Part shown: one piece after another, positions 10,001-19,144 of the stretch
How positions within the stretch are numbered: position 1 is the stretch's first letter
Layout: the number at the start of each line of letters is the position of its first letter
Source of the DNA: Haliclystus octoradiatus
Taxonomy: Eukaryota > Cnidaria > Staurozoa > Stauromedusae > Haliclystidae
Reading direction: 5' to 3'
Assembly (NCBI GenBank): GCA_916610825.1
Contig: OU744448.1
Coordinates: 3,697,465 to 3,761,464, forward strand
DNA length: 64,000 nucleotides
Made by a program: the position numbers and the translations under genes
Notes under the pieces: generated by a model
What the model saw: the letters and a program-made list of their open reading frames with translations, nothing else
Databases searched by the model: none
Told to the model about the DNA's origin: nothing

Positions 10001-13000
10001 GAGAAGGTATTAATGATACAGTGAAACCTGTATATAACGGCCAGCTACGAGAGGTAGATAAACTGACCACTATAGACAGATGGCCTTTGTATACAGGTTT
10101 GATTCAATAGAAAATACTATTTTAGACATATCAAGAGTGACCACTATAGATGGGTGGCCGCTATATAAAGGTGACCGTTATAACAAGTTTCACTGTATCA
10201 TCAATTGCAATAATGTCTATCCTCTTCCGCTCTTGTATTGAAACTATTGTTACTGTCCTTTAGTATCTCTGTCCAACTTGGTACTCTGGTCAATCAATTG
10301 CCCAACTGCCCATTGCCCAAATTAATAATTCGTAATTCCAAAATGGTGTCCACAATTCCAGTTACTTGTCCCTGCCCACTCCCCTTCCTGTGACAGTATA
10401 TCTTATAGAGACCACAAATGCTCAATAATCAGTTACCGTAATCATTAGTATGTGCGCAGGCTACAGACCTTAATCTTTTTTTAGAATAGAAATGCCGACA
10501 GAAAGATTGTGCTGGACTGAATAGGGAAGTGGCTGAAATGTATTGTTCACCAACCAATCACAGTCTGGTTCTAGTTTTTCAGAGCTTGCTAGTGATTGAT
10601 TGATGAACAGTAGAATAGCAATGGTTTGTTCACGTTTCAGCCACTTCCAACTTCAGTTCAGCAAAAGCTTTCTTTCGGAAAACCACAGACCTTACCAATC
10701 CTGACAAATAAGATTTGCGGCTACTCTGCATTACTGGAGATTAACAAAAATTTGTTCTCAACTTTATCTGAAATTGAACCCTCTTGTAATTGCACGACAA
10801 TGCCGCACAATACTATTAATACGTTACTGTCAAACCTGTTATAACGGTCACCTATATACAGCGACCACCTGTCTATAGTGGTCACTTTTGCAATAATAGT
10901 ATAAATTAGTATTTTCCATTAAATCAAGCCTGTATATAAAGGCCAATTGTCTATAATGGTCAATTTATCTACCATCAAGTATTGGCATACCTGTTGTATT
11001 TTATTTATGCGTTTTTCTCTCTAGTAAATCGTATGAAAATTCATTGGATGGTAAAATGTCAATGTTAATGTCTTCCAAAAGATCACTTCAAAAGTATGGT
11101 AATACTATCTATATAATAATATAAGTTAAATACAAATATCTATCTCACTAGATACGGGACCTCTAAGCAGGACCACTATAGACAGGTGGTTTTTTGTAGA
11201 GGGTGAATTCAGGAGTTCATGAATTCGAGAGCTCCTTTCGAAAATTGAGAAACTGGTTCTTGAACATCTGCTAAATTTAGATATATACGGGTTTTGAACA
11301 AATGAAATAATAAATATATGATTGTAATTGTAATAAAAGAAGTCAAATACTACACACTCATAATTGTACATGACAATTATGAATGTGTAGTCTTTGACTT
11401 CTTTTATTATATTTAGCTCTGTCAAATGATATCGAGCACTGTTGTTTGCTATTAGATAATATCTAATATAATTGTAATTGTATATATAAGTCATAGACTT
11501 CCATAGACTGCTGATTCCATTGCCAGACTTCATGGAAAACACATAGCAACCATGTATCCATAATGGCTGACGCAAAGTACCAAAACAGAGGCTTGAAAAC
11601 CGCGAAATTTCAAGCCACTTTTTGAGAAATTTTTGTTTATAAATGAAACAGGATTTTTTAAAAGAGTTATTTGTGACTACCAATTTCAAGTTGCATCATA
11701 CATGAGTTAAAATATCTATTTTTTAATCGTATTTGAAGGTAAATAGTTTTTTTAATTTTTATATTTCCTTCTCTCGGTGTGATTTTAAGTTATTCATAAA
11801 TATTTGAAAATAATTGTGATCCTATGAACAAATCTCACTTCGCAGGTAGGAAAATCCTATTTAAACTGTCTTTCTATGACAGTGAGAGTATATTGTTTAG
11901 AGTTTAGATTACAAAAGAGTTTATAGGAGAGATCAAATAATTTTGAAAATGTCAATGAGGAGAGCGCTAAAATAAGTCCTTTGCGTCAACCATCTTTGTT
12001 CCCCATGCTGCACATTTTCGTCGGCAGTCTATGTAAGTCTGTGGTATAAGTACAATATACATGTATTGTAGCGGCCCTTGGTGTAGTGGTTGGGTCATTG
12101 GACCTCAGCCCGCAGGGTCTTGGGTTCAATCCCTGGCAGAAGCACTGTTGGTTGGCGTCAAGAAAGGCATCCGGCCATTAATTAAACTCACAAAATTATT
12201 AACCAACTAACTAACCACCCTGGTGAAAAAAAGCTACTAGTTTACCCGGTCGGTTTATGGAAAAATGATGAATCCCCCAAAAAAGATATATTATCAAATT
12301 GGTGAACAGAATTGTTATTAACGTGATCGAGAAACAGGACCGTCCGTCGCCATTGCATCTTGAACGAATATGAGAGAAACGCAAACAACATGTTACGCAT
12401 GCGCAAAAGAGGCGCGGGACATTATCTCTAGTACTCAGGATTCCGGCTGCCGGAACATTATCCACTTCGATCATTTAATCCAATCTTTTCTAATTATAGG
12501 TTAATGGAACTCGATTTGGCATTTGAAAGAGAAAGATTAGATTTACAACCAGATGACGAAGAATTGGACGAGGTAATTAAGATTAAGACATAATTGGAAA
12601 GGCGGTTTGATTGAGGCAATTGCCGCATAACAGTTAGTCTGAATATTATGGAGCTGCGGTCGGAGTTTTTTTCGCAAATTTTTTAGCTGGACTCGGTCAG
12701 AGTCTTGTGCTTCTATCAAGACTTTTTCTGATGTTTGCTATCAATATCTATCTTTATCTTCCTTTTTTTGTTAGTAGGCCTATTTTTCATTGGAATACCG
12801 TACGATATCTATTTTGTTGTTTTCATTTGCTTTAAAACCTTATAAACAATATAGGCCTACAAATGACGCATTAATTTTATTGTATATTGACCATGTTGCC
12901 TTGTAGGTCTCGACGGGGCTATAGGCGATGATTATTATCTTTTCATAATATTTTGTATCGTGAATTGTCTTATTTACTGTTTTACAAGTTTCTTCTGTCA

Positions 13001-13374
13001 TCTATGTCATTTACTTTGATTTGTGGTGTTCTATGTGTAGCAAATATGTTAGGCGATAGAGGGACGACACATTCCTACAATATGACTATCTATACTGACT
13101 GTACTACTACAAAGTAATTCTTAATCAATCAGCAACCCTTTTAATATTGTAATTTTAGAACAAAATATCAAACACAGCACCATAACTGAGCTCCATCAAT
13201 CATATTCCCGAAATGCTGTTTAAAATATTTTAAATTTATGTTTTATTTTTTATGCTTCTTTTTTATCAGCTTCGAGAGTCTTACGAAAAAGAACGCCATT
13301 TCTATTTGCTTGAAATTCTCGCCGATCTCGACAATGATGCTTCTGAAAACTCAATTATACCACGTGACTTGTAA
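7077..13374 (+). CDS. Unrecognised acidic repeat protein, 3' five exons (5' end not in view)
   Basis: Five phase-compatible exons with GT-AG borders: 7077-7239, 7939-9564, 11025-11093, 12500-12572 and 13270-13374 (stop TAA), together about 678 residues. The first visible exon encodes a globular-looking stretch (LRLFELGIRDVLIKLPSIAR, then GTGFEPFMIEGNVPSPDRII). The large exon is Asp/Asn/Ser/Ile-rich and mostly disordered, with about five repeats of 46-50 residues built around ETCGTAPIYESCNTVND. The C-terminal exons (MELDLAFERERLDLQPDDEE, then LRESYEKERHFYLLEILADL) look like a charged coiled coil. The third exon uses the donor at 11094; the stronger-looking GT at 11099 would break the frame. 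I do not recognise the family and assign no function. The start lies upstream and was not found. Confidence 0.62.
7658..7836. repeat. MITE family A copy in intron
   Basis: Begins TACAGTGATACCTGGTATAG and ends GGTTTCGCTGTATC, so it has inverted TACAGTG-like ends. It lies 100 bp before the large exon of the repeat-protein gene. Confidence 0.75.
8549..9277 (+). repeat. Coding tandem repeats (about 46-50 residues, five units)
   Basis: Inside the large exon, successive units share TAPxYESCNTVNDxxNVS, then a HGF.D..QxIES.RVRLD..SS segment. The two middle units are nearly identical at the DNA level (period about 145 bp), while the outer ones are diverged. Each of the three central units carries two Cys. 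This indicates recent internal duplication. Confidence 0.8.
9604..9783. repeat. Short foldback MITE
   Basis: Ends ACTACCAACACCAAAACTAT and, inverted, ACTACTGACACCAAAACCAT form terminal inverted repeats of about 25 bp around 180 bp of AT-rich sequence. It begins 39 bp after the donor site of the large exon. Confidence 0.65.
9820..9963 (-). repeat. tRNA-derived SINE, family 1, copy 2 (diverged)
   Basis: On the minus strand it carries the same body as copies at 125 and 12071: a B-box-like GGTTCAATTCC region, then TTGGCGCCAGGGAGGGCATC and the AACCAACTAACCAACCACC tail. The head is degraded. Confidence 0.75.
10017..10197. repeat. MITE family A copy
   Basis: Full-length copy with TACAGTGAAACCTGTATATA at the left end and AAGTTTCACTGTA at the right. 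The interior is nearly identical to the copy at 6598. Confidence 0.85.
10511..10662. repeat. Foldback element with GGAAGTGGCTGAAA arms
   Basis: Left arm GGGAAGTGGCTGAAATG (about 10525-10541) pairs with CGTTTCAGCCACTTCC (about 10633-10648). Flanking similarity (GCTGGACTGAA and TTCAGTTCAGC) extends each arm to about 30 bp. No coding capacity. Confidence 0.55.
10825..10985. repeat. MITE family A copy
   Basis: Left end TACTGTCAAACCTGTTATAA, with interior GACCACCTGTCTATAGTGGT. The right end is degraded. It lies 40 bp before the exon starting at 11025. A further fragment sits at 11160-11205. Confidence 0.75.
11332..11408. repeat. Compact near-perfect hairpin (about 36-bp stem, 5-base loop)
   Basis: Left arm 11332-11367 and right arm 11373-11408 are inverted copies with about two mismatches (core AATAAAAGAAGTCAA paired with TTGACTTCTTTTATT). 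It lies in an intron. It could be a minimal MITE, or a small-RNA-precursor-like structure if transcribed. Confidence 0.75.
12071..12287 (+). repeat. tRNA-derived SINE, family 1, copy 3
   Basis: GCGGCCCTTGGTGTAGTGGT head with B-box-like GGGTTCAATCCCTG, the same body as the copy at 125, and a short A tail. It lies in the intron before the exon at 12500. Confidence 0.88.
12905..13080 (+). mobile_element. Fragment of a non-LTR retrotransposon C-terminal region
   Basis: Plus-strand sequence matches, with substitutions and small gaps, the minus-strand fragment at 33560-33990. Shared stretches include CGACGGGGCTAT, TTTTCATAATATTTTGTATC and a GTGAATTG block. No intact frame remains. It is the tail end of the post-reverse-transcriptase region. 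Confidence 0.6.
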
Positions 13375-13435
13375 CGAACCAATCACCGCTTTTGTTATTA
13401 TTTTACATCAATCTCTTTGCCTGACGTATTATTAA

Positions 13436-13443
13436 TGACGTCA
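13436..13443. promoter_or_regulatory. Consensus CRE (TGACGTCA)
   Basis: Perfect palindromic CREB/ATF site 88 bp upstream of the ATG at 13532 and 62 bp after the stop of the preceding gene. It implies an independent promoter for the small gene. No convincing TATA box is seen. Confidence 0.5.
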
Positions 13444-13531
13444 CAATAGAAGCCTCTTTACACGCTTTTAACGTTTCCATCTGAGCGTGTAGGCCCGTGT
13501 AGATCAGTGTGCTATTTATGTTTAAATCGAA

Positions 13532-15768
13532 ATGCTCAAATTAGTATCGGACGCTCTTGGATTATCAAATAACAGTAACGGAGATGATGTTGAAAATCAA
13601 TCGGATCCGGATTGGGTTTATGTCTCAGCTGATGATTTGAATAACGATCCTGGTTGGACTCTAATTAGTAATAATGAAGTGGAAGAACTTATTGAAGGCG
13701 ATCTCAATGAAACGGATTTACCAATGGACTTGAGCTCAGAAAGCGAGGTATGTTTTTATGGATAATAAGAAAATTTTATGCGGTCTTTTTGATGGATTTC
13801 GAGTACGTTTCTTCTTTTGCAACGTCTCAGAGTTTGTATTTTTGCTATTGAAATTACATCAGAAGTTATCTACCTCATTAGTTTCAGTCTATTTTTTAAC
13901 ATTTTGTATGATATTTGTGATTGTTTGCTTTTCCGCTTCTGAAGCTACATTTATTTATTAGATACATTATATGTAGGGTTTCCTACCAAAGCTATCGATT
14001 TATCTATACAGTCTATACAGATAAACAGGAGGATTAGCTGAGATGGCAGAGCAACCGAACTTCAGATCGGATCATATCTGATCGACCGTGGTTCAAATCC
14101 CACTGAGGTCAACTTAGCCTTGACTTTATCTGAAACATCAAATGAGTACCATCTGAGGATGGCGGATGGAATGGTCCAGAGGGAATTGCATTGTGAGTAG
14201 CTGCGGCGCATCGTTGCGCATTGACAATCGAGACCTATCTGCCAAGAAATCTGTTGAAATTGATCTGCAGTGTCGGGCTGAGATCAACCATGAGCGTTTA
14301 AAATCATTGCTCTCAGCGAAAAAAGGGCCACTCATCTAGAAATAGAGGAATGGTATGGGTGCCTTCTATAGGGCGACACCGTCTAAATTACTTACTACTT
14401 TACAGATGAATGGCTATGTTTTCTGCGGCTCATAGCGAGTCAACACGTATTTGTTCACAAAAGCTAATCTGATTAAATTTCCAAATCTAACCCGTTTCAA
14501 ATACTGTCAAAAACATGTGCTTGCTTTTTTTGTGAAAATGTATGTATGTACGTATGTATTTTTGTCAATTAAAATCAATTGGCTGGCAAATACAGGGAAG
14601 GTTCAAAACTCCCACTTACGTACAACCGTTTACAATAATAATATTTATTTTTATATACAACCAATATTCAATAATAATTACCTATTAAGATACTGTTTAA
14701 AAGAAGAAACAATTTTTGAAGCTACACCACATGCATCAGGTAGAGTGTTCCACCAGGGAATAACACGGTGAGAAAACTGATTTTTCACTACTTCATAGTT
14801 TTGGAATTGTTAATTGTTTCAACTTTAGAGAGTTTCAACGCATATTGTATTTACTGCTATCAAAAGTCATTCAATAGCAATGAATCTAAAGAAAATGCTT
14901 TTTACGGGGTTTTTGATACATTTTTTGTGTAAATATGAATATACTTGCCCATCTTCCGCTAGGAAATTTGCTTCGATTTTTTTCATAATTTTACTTTTGT
15001 ACTTTATCAAATTTTATTACATAGCCGGGGTCCGGCTATTTGTAAATGAGGCTCCAAGTGCTTACATTTTTAAAACAAATATAACAACATAGAATTGACC
15101 ATTTCTCGAGTAGATATCATATGGGCACGCAGGGTAGAGCCCTCCCAGTCCTTCTAAATAATTATTTCACAAATAATGGTTTTAATTAATGTCATAAATT
15201 ATCCTTTCTCTCATTTTGATATTCGTACCTGATTTTAATGGAAACTTAGTATACTGAAATACGTATCAAAATATGTTTTCCATAATGTAGTTTTAAATTA
15301 TACGCCGATTGACACGTTAATCATATAAACATGACCGGTTTTCATCGCATACATATTGAGGTTATTCATAAAATGTCAACGCGAACAGTGACTCTTTCAA
15401 AGCGATTAGTATCAGAATCCACTGTGTTCACCAAGGCGTTGATGATGATGCCCAGCTCCACAAGGCCCACTATTCCGCTGCGTACCTGCGCTCTTCTGGA
15501 ACCGAAGCGAAGTGAAGTGAATACGAAGTGAAGTGAAGTACAGGGGCATGTGGCACAGGTCTATTGATGAAGATGCCAGCATGAAAAATTGAAAACCAGG
15601 TATAAATCGTGTCACACGAGTCATACTTGAATTAATATACAGCGCAATAAAAAATGCTACAGTATTTTATAGGAATTAATTTTGTTAACAGGCTGAGAAC
15701 TACATGACAATTACATATTGTGCTGTAGGAGAAGAGAACATTTCATGTGTAGTATATAATCTAGCATT

Positions 15769-15812
<44 letters not shown>

Positions 15813-16595
15813 TTATTCAGAACTTAAATAAGCTAAAAGCCTGATTTATAAATATATAGATAAACAATACAATTTTACAACAATATACTTTACAGGATAG
15901 ACATTTGAAGAACGATTGGATTAACTTAATTAATAATTAATAATTAGATCGTTCCACTTATGAGCACCAGCATTTTGAAATGAGTGGCAATGGCTTGGCC
16001 TGATGTAAATGTTATTGTGGTAGTGGGATCTTGTTCTGGTGGTATGTGGTCGTTGAAATAATGTGGAAAGCAAAGGAGGAGATTGGTTAATTTAATTTTA
16101 TGGTGAACATTGAGTTTCATTAGCCTTATTCCATAACTACCTTCAACGCATACGCTACGTGGAGTTGAGGGCCGTTACGAAATGAGTCTAGAATTTAATA
16201 TGTTCAGAAAATATTTTGAGGCTCAAAACTGAAATCATACAAAAAATAATACACTTAGCATCAGCTATAAATGTTACTGGTTCTTGTTAAGAAGTTTACT
16301 AAATGGATCTTTTCTATTTTCAAATAATCAGGTATTTCTACAATCCGAAGATCATCCTTCTCCACGATTAGAATTTCACAATGAATCCGATATCGAGAAT
16401 GAAATAGTTCGAGTTATAAATACCAATGCTGATCAAATCGAACGTAAAACAACACGTGGAAAAACACGAAGAATTTTGAAAAATCAATCAGCTGCTAATG
16501 ATTGGTCAGCTACAAAAAGGGGTAATCATGTTTACAATTTAAGACCACGTGATAAAAGATCACGTGTCAGAAAAATATATTATGGAATGTGTTAA
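13532..16595 (+). CDS. Unrecognised 159-residue protein with LIR-like acidic N-terminus and basic C-terminus
   Basis: Two exons, 13532-13747 and 16332-16595, join in phase 0 and end in TAA. The N-terminal exon is acidic and carries two aromatic-x-x-hydrophobic motifs in acidic context, DWVYV (residues about 28-32) and GWTLI (about 41-45), resembling Atg8/LC3-interacting motifs. The C-terminal exon is basic (RKTTRGKTRRILK, then LRPRDKRSRVRK), suggesting nuclear or nucleic-acid contact. This acidic-LIR plus basic-tail layout faintly recalls TP53INP/DOR proteins, but I see no convincing match to their conserved blocks, so the identity is open. The ATG has a purine at -3. The preceding gene stops only 157 bp upstream. 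The intron holds a SINE and a dispersed repeat. Confidence 0.62.
14027..14398 (+). repeat. tRNA-derived SINE, family 2, copy 1
   Basis: Head AGGAGGATTAGCTGAGATGG (A-box-like), then GTGGTTCAAATCCCAC (B box), and a body of about 280 bp ending GGGCGACACCGTCTA. The body is nearly identical to minus-strand copies at 38311-38677 and 40510-40881. Confidence 0.9.
14560..15090 (+). repeat. Dispersed repeat, copy 1 (second copy at 38790-39300)
   Basis: Shares with 38790-39300 the order TTTGTCAA, ACTTACGTACA-like motif, then GTGTTCCACCAGGGAATAAC (compare CTGTTCCACCATGGAATTAC). The short open frames inside both copies are similar over about 30 residues around FHQGITR/FHHGITR. This suggests a degraded retroelement tail, but the type is undetermined. 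Confidence 0.5.
15769..15812. repeat. (ATC)n microsatellite at a dispersed repeat edge
   Basis: About 14 uninterrupted ATC units followed by ATTTATTCAG. The same ATC run plus CATTTATTCAG join recurs at about 20179-20217, so the microsatellite is part of a mobile repeat end rather than random slippage. Confidence 0.8.
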
Positions 16596-16953
16596 TTGTA
16601 GCAACTTTCTGGATTGAAACTAATGTAATATACAATGAATGTAAATGAAAATAATAGTTTTATAAGTTATGATAATTTGAAAAATATTTAAAAGAATATT
16701 ATTTCGAATTTATTGTTGCTGTTTTATTTCGTATTATTTCACGTAGTACTAACATTTGAATTGAAAGTGTGTGTATTCACGTCGTAATTACCTGGTCCTG
16801 ACTGGATGGGTATTTCTAATGAAAAATGAGCGTTTAGCCAGGAAAAATGGGTCATGTTTAACAATTATTGAGACCCATGAATCTGGACACAGTTTTGTGA
16901 AACATCCATCCGACTATATTTTTATATGACCATATAAGGACCATATAGGATTC

Positions 16954-18733
16954 AATAGGGCTCCGCGCCGATACGTCATCGGCTATGCGAGAATTGCATT
17001 GTGGGATACCTGGTCAGACATCCACATTCCGTTCATCGATTTTCAAAGCTGCAAGCAGCTAAATGTTGCTCGTCTTCATAGTGTTTTCTCGTGTTTTAAA
17101 CCACGCTCTAAAGTTTTTAAACTTCATTTTATTTTTATTTATTATATCAACATGCTTTACTTGGGTATTTCAATCGTTTTATCTGGAGATGCGCCTGTTG
17201 AATGAAGCTTATAAACTACGGAAGATTGTTGAACTGTAACGCTGTTTATATGTTGGCTCGAATGCAACTTGGATGTGTTTTCTTGTAGTTTAAACCTAGA
17301 TTTAAAGTCTGTGAACTAGATTTTATTTTTACTTATTATATCATCATGCTTTTATTGGGTATTTCAATCGTTTTATCTGGAGATGCGCCTGCTGAATGAA
17401 GTATATATACTACCGAAAATTGTTGAAATGTAACGCTGTTTATACGTTGGCTAGAATGCAACTTGGATGTGTTTTCTCGCAATTGATACCAAGATTTGAA
17501 GTTTTTAAGCTCGATTTCATTTTGATGTATTATATCTACATGCTTTTATTGGCTATTTAAATCGTTTAGCTTGAAATATGCCTGCTGAATGAAGTTTATA
17601 AGCTGTCGAGATGGTTGAAACTGTTACGCTATTTACAGATTGGCTCGAATTCAACTTAGAAGAAAACACTGCCCTAAGAAATTAATGATTTGCTTGTGTT
17701 GAAACACTCATTGCAGCAATTGATATAAAAATTTAAACTTTGGTATCTGAAATATGAAATATGACTCACATGAGTGGAAAAAAGCTGGTAAACTGGCATT
17801 AAATATGAGATCATCACAGGCAAATATCACCATTTTACGTGAATATGTGGCAGACACACTTCATTCTATAGCGGCATAACATTGGACTTCAATTTAAGGA
17901 TATGTTTATCATAATTTGTTACTTGAATGAATTACAGGTAATATTCTTGTGTAGATACATATGAATACGATGAAGATGAACATAAATTGACAATGATGAT
18001 CAGATATGAGATACTACAACGGCGACATAGGCCATGCCTCTGAAAGATTGAAAAAGCTACCTGGTCAGTTCCTTGTTCTCTGAGCAGTCATGATTACTGC
18101 TAGTGGCCAGAAACAGTTGCTTGTCTATTACCTATATTGGTCATACATATATTTTATTAGTCGTAAAGTGTTCAGTATTATATTATGTTATACATTTGAA
18201 TGTAAATTGAAATGAGTTTGAATGCACTTGAATAGTGCGCGTGCAGATATGAATATTTCTACCAGGATAGTTCAATCAACGATATTTAACAACGTGAAAC
18301 GGTAAATTGCTGTATTTTTTGTACTCTGTTGTAAGTAATATTTGTGTGGTAACAATATTAATATATTTGTTCAGCTCAACTTTGTTTTTTCTTTAACAAT
18401 TTGTAGAAGTTGTGACTGCATTCATTTTTCAATTCATTTCTGCAATGTTAATTCGCTACGAAATGTCTAGGATTTGGTAAGCTAAAAAAATGCGTTTTGG
18501 TTTTGAAATCTCCTATATATGATTGGAGTCTGACTTACATGTCCACCAGTAGTAATGTTTTCTGCTATTTAACTGAGTTTTTCATTATTTTCCGTAGTAA
18601 TACATTAAGATCAAAACAACCAAAATAATAATCAAGACGGTACGAACGCAACCGACTGATCACGCAGTCAAAATTGTTTGTCTGACTAGGTATCCCATAA
18701 ATCATTGCGCAAATCTCGGCGCGGAGCCCTATT
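16954..18733. mobile_element. Non-autonomous element with about 60-bp terminal inverted repeats
   Basis: Left end AATAGGGCTCCGCGCCGA to GGGATACCTGGTCAGAC (about 17019) is mirrored by GTCTGACTAGGTATCCC to GGCGCGGAGCCCTATT at the right (about 18677-18733). There is no transposase-like frame within. Subterminal tandem repeats of 194 bp (17030-17620) are present. I could not identify a clean target duplication. Confidence 0.7.
17030..17620. repeat. Three tandem units of about 194 bp
   Basis: The block ATCGTTTTATCTGGAGATGC with GCCTGCTGAATGAAG recurs at about 17171, 17365 and 17559, giving a 194-bp period. The third unit is the most diverged. It lies next to the left terminal inverted repeat of the 16954-18733 element. 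Confidence 0.8.
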
Positions 18734-19144
18734 AGAACAATTTCATATATAAAACTAAGTCTATCTGTTTAGGATGCAACTGGATACTGATGCGACGAAA
18801 CTGTATCTGCGTGCAGGCAGATTTTCCTGACTACTGTATACAAAAATTGTGTCTGCACGCAGGCTACGAAACTTGAGCCTATGTCGGATAAATATAAATA
18901 TGAAACAGATTAGATGCGGTTCATTGAATTTTTAGCTGTGACAACAAATAAAATAAATGTAAATAAAAATGTGGCGCAGCGGAAACTAGCTCATGTTGTT
19001 CAGGCGACAAAGAAATTGCTGTAGATAAAGTGTTCGAAGTGGCTGATGTTCGACATGCTTCGATTATAGATCACTTCGAAAAAGCCAATCTCTTTAGTTT
19101 TTAAGCATATTTTTTGAGTAACAGTTGATTTATAAATCCATACG

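Larger units (their letters stand above)
16596..19144. other. Intergenic region between the small gene and the MADF-BESS gene
   Basis: Apart from the inverted-repeat element and its tandem repeats (16954-18733), there is no coding sequence I can support. A short paired motif (GTATCTGCGTGCAGGC and TGTGTCTGCACGCAGGCT) lies at about 18810-18865. The promoter of the MADF-BESS gene should lie in 18750-19144, but no core element is distinctive. Confidence 0.5.

Noticed and set aside
11126..11689. 187-codon minus-strand frame
   Set aside because: It runs through a MITE fragment and the hairpin, with low-complexity Tyr/Asn/Ile content; no coding evidence.
15331..15624. Possible exon with GAAGTGAAGTGAAG repeats
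   Set aside because: Open frames on both strands are short and driven by the purine repeat, and there are no splice-consistent neighbours.
15769..15812. CRISPR-like or satellite array at the ATC run
   Set aside because: It is a pure trinucleotide microsatellite with no spacers.
13532..16595. Naming the small gene as TP53INP1/2
   Set aside because: Only the W-x-x-hydrophobic motif and the basic tail are shared; the conserved central and C-terminal blocks are not seen.
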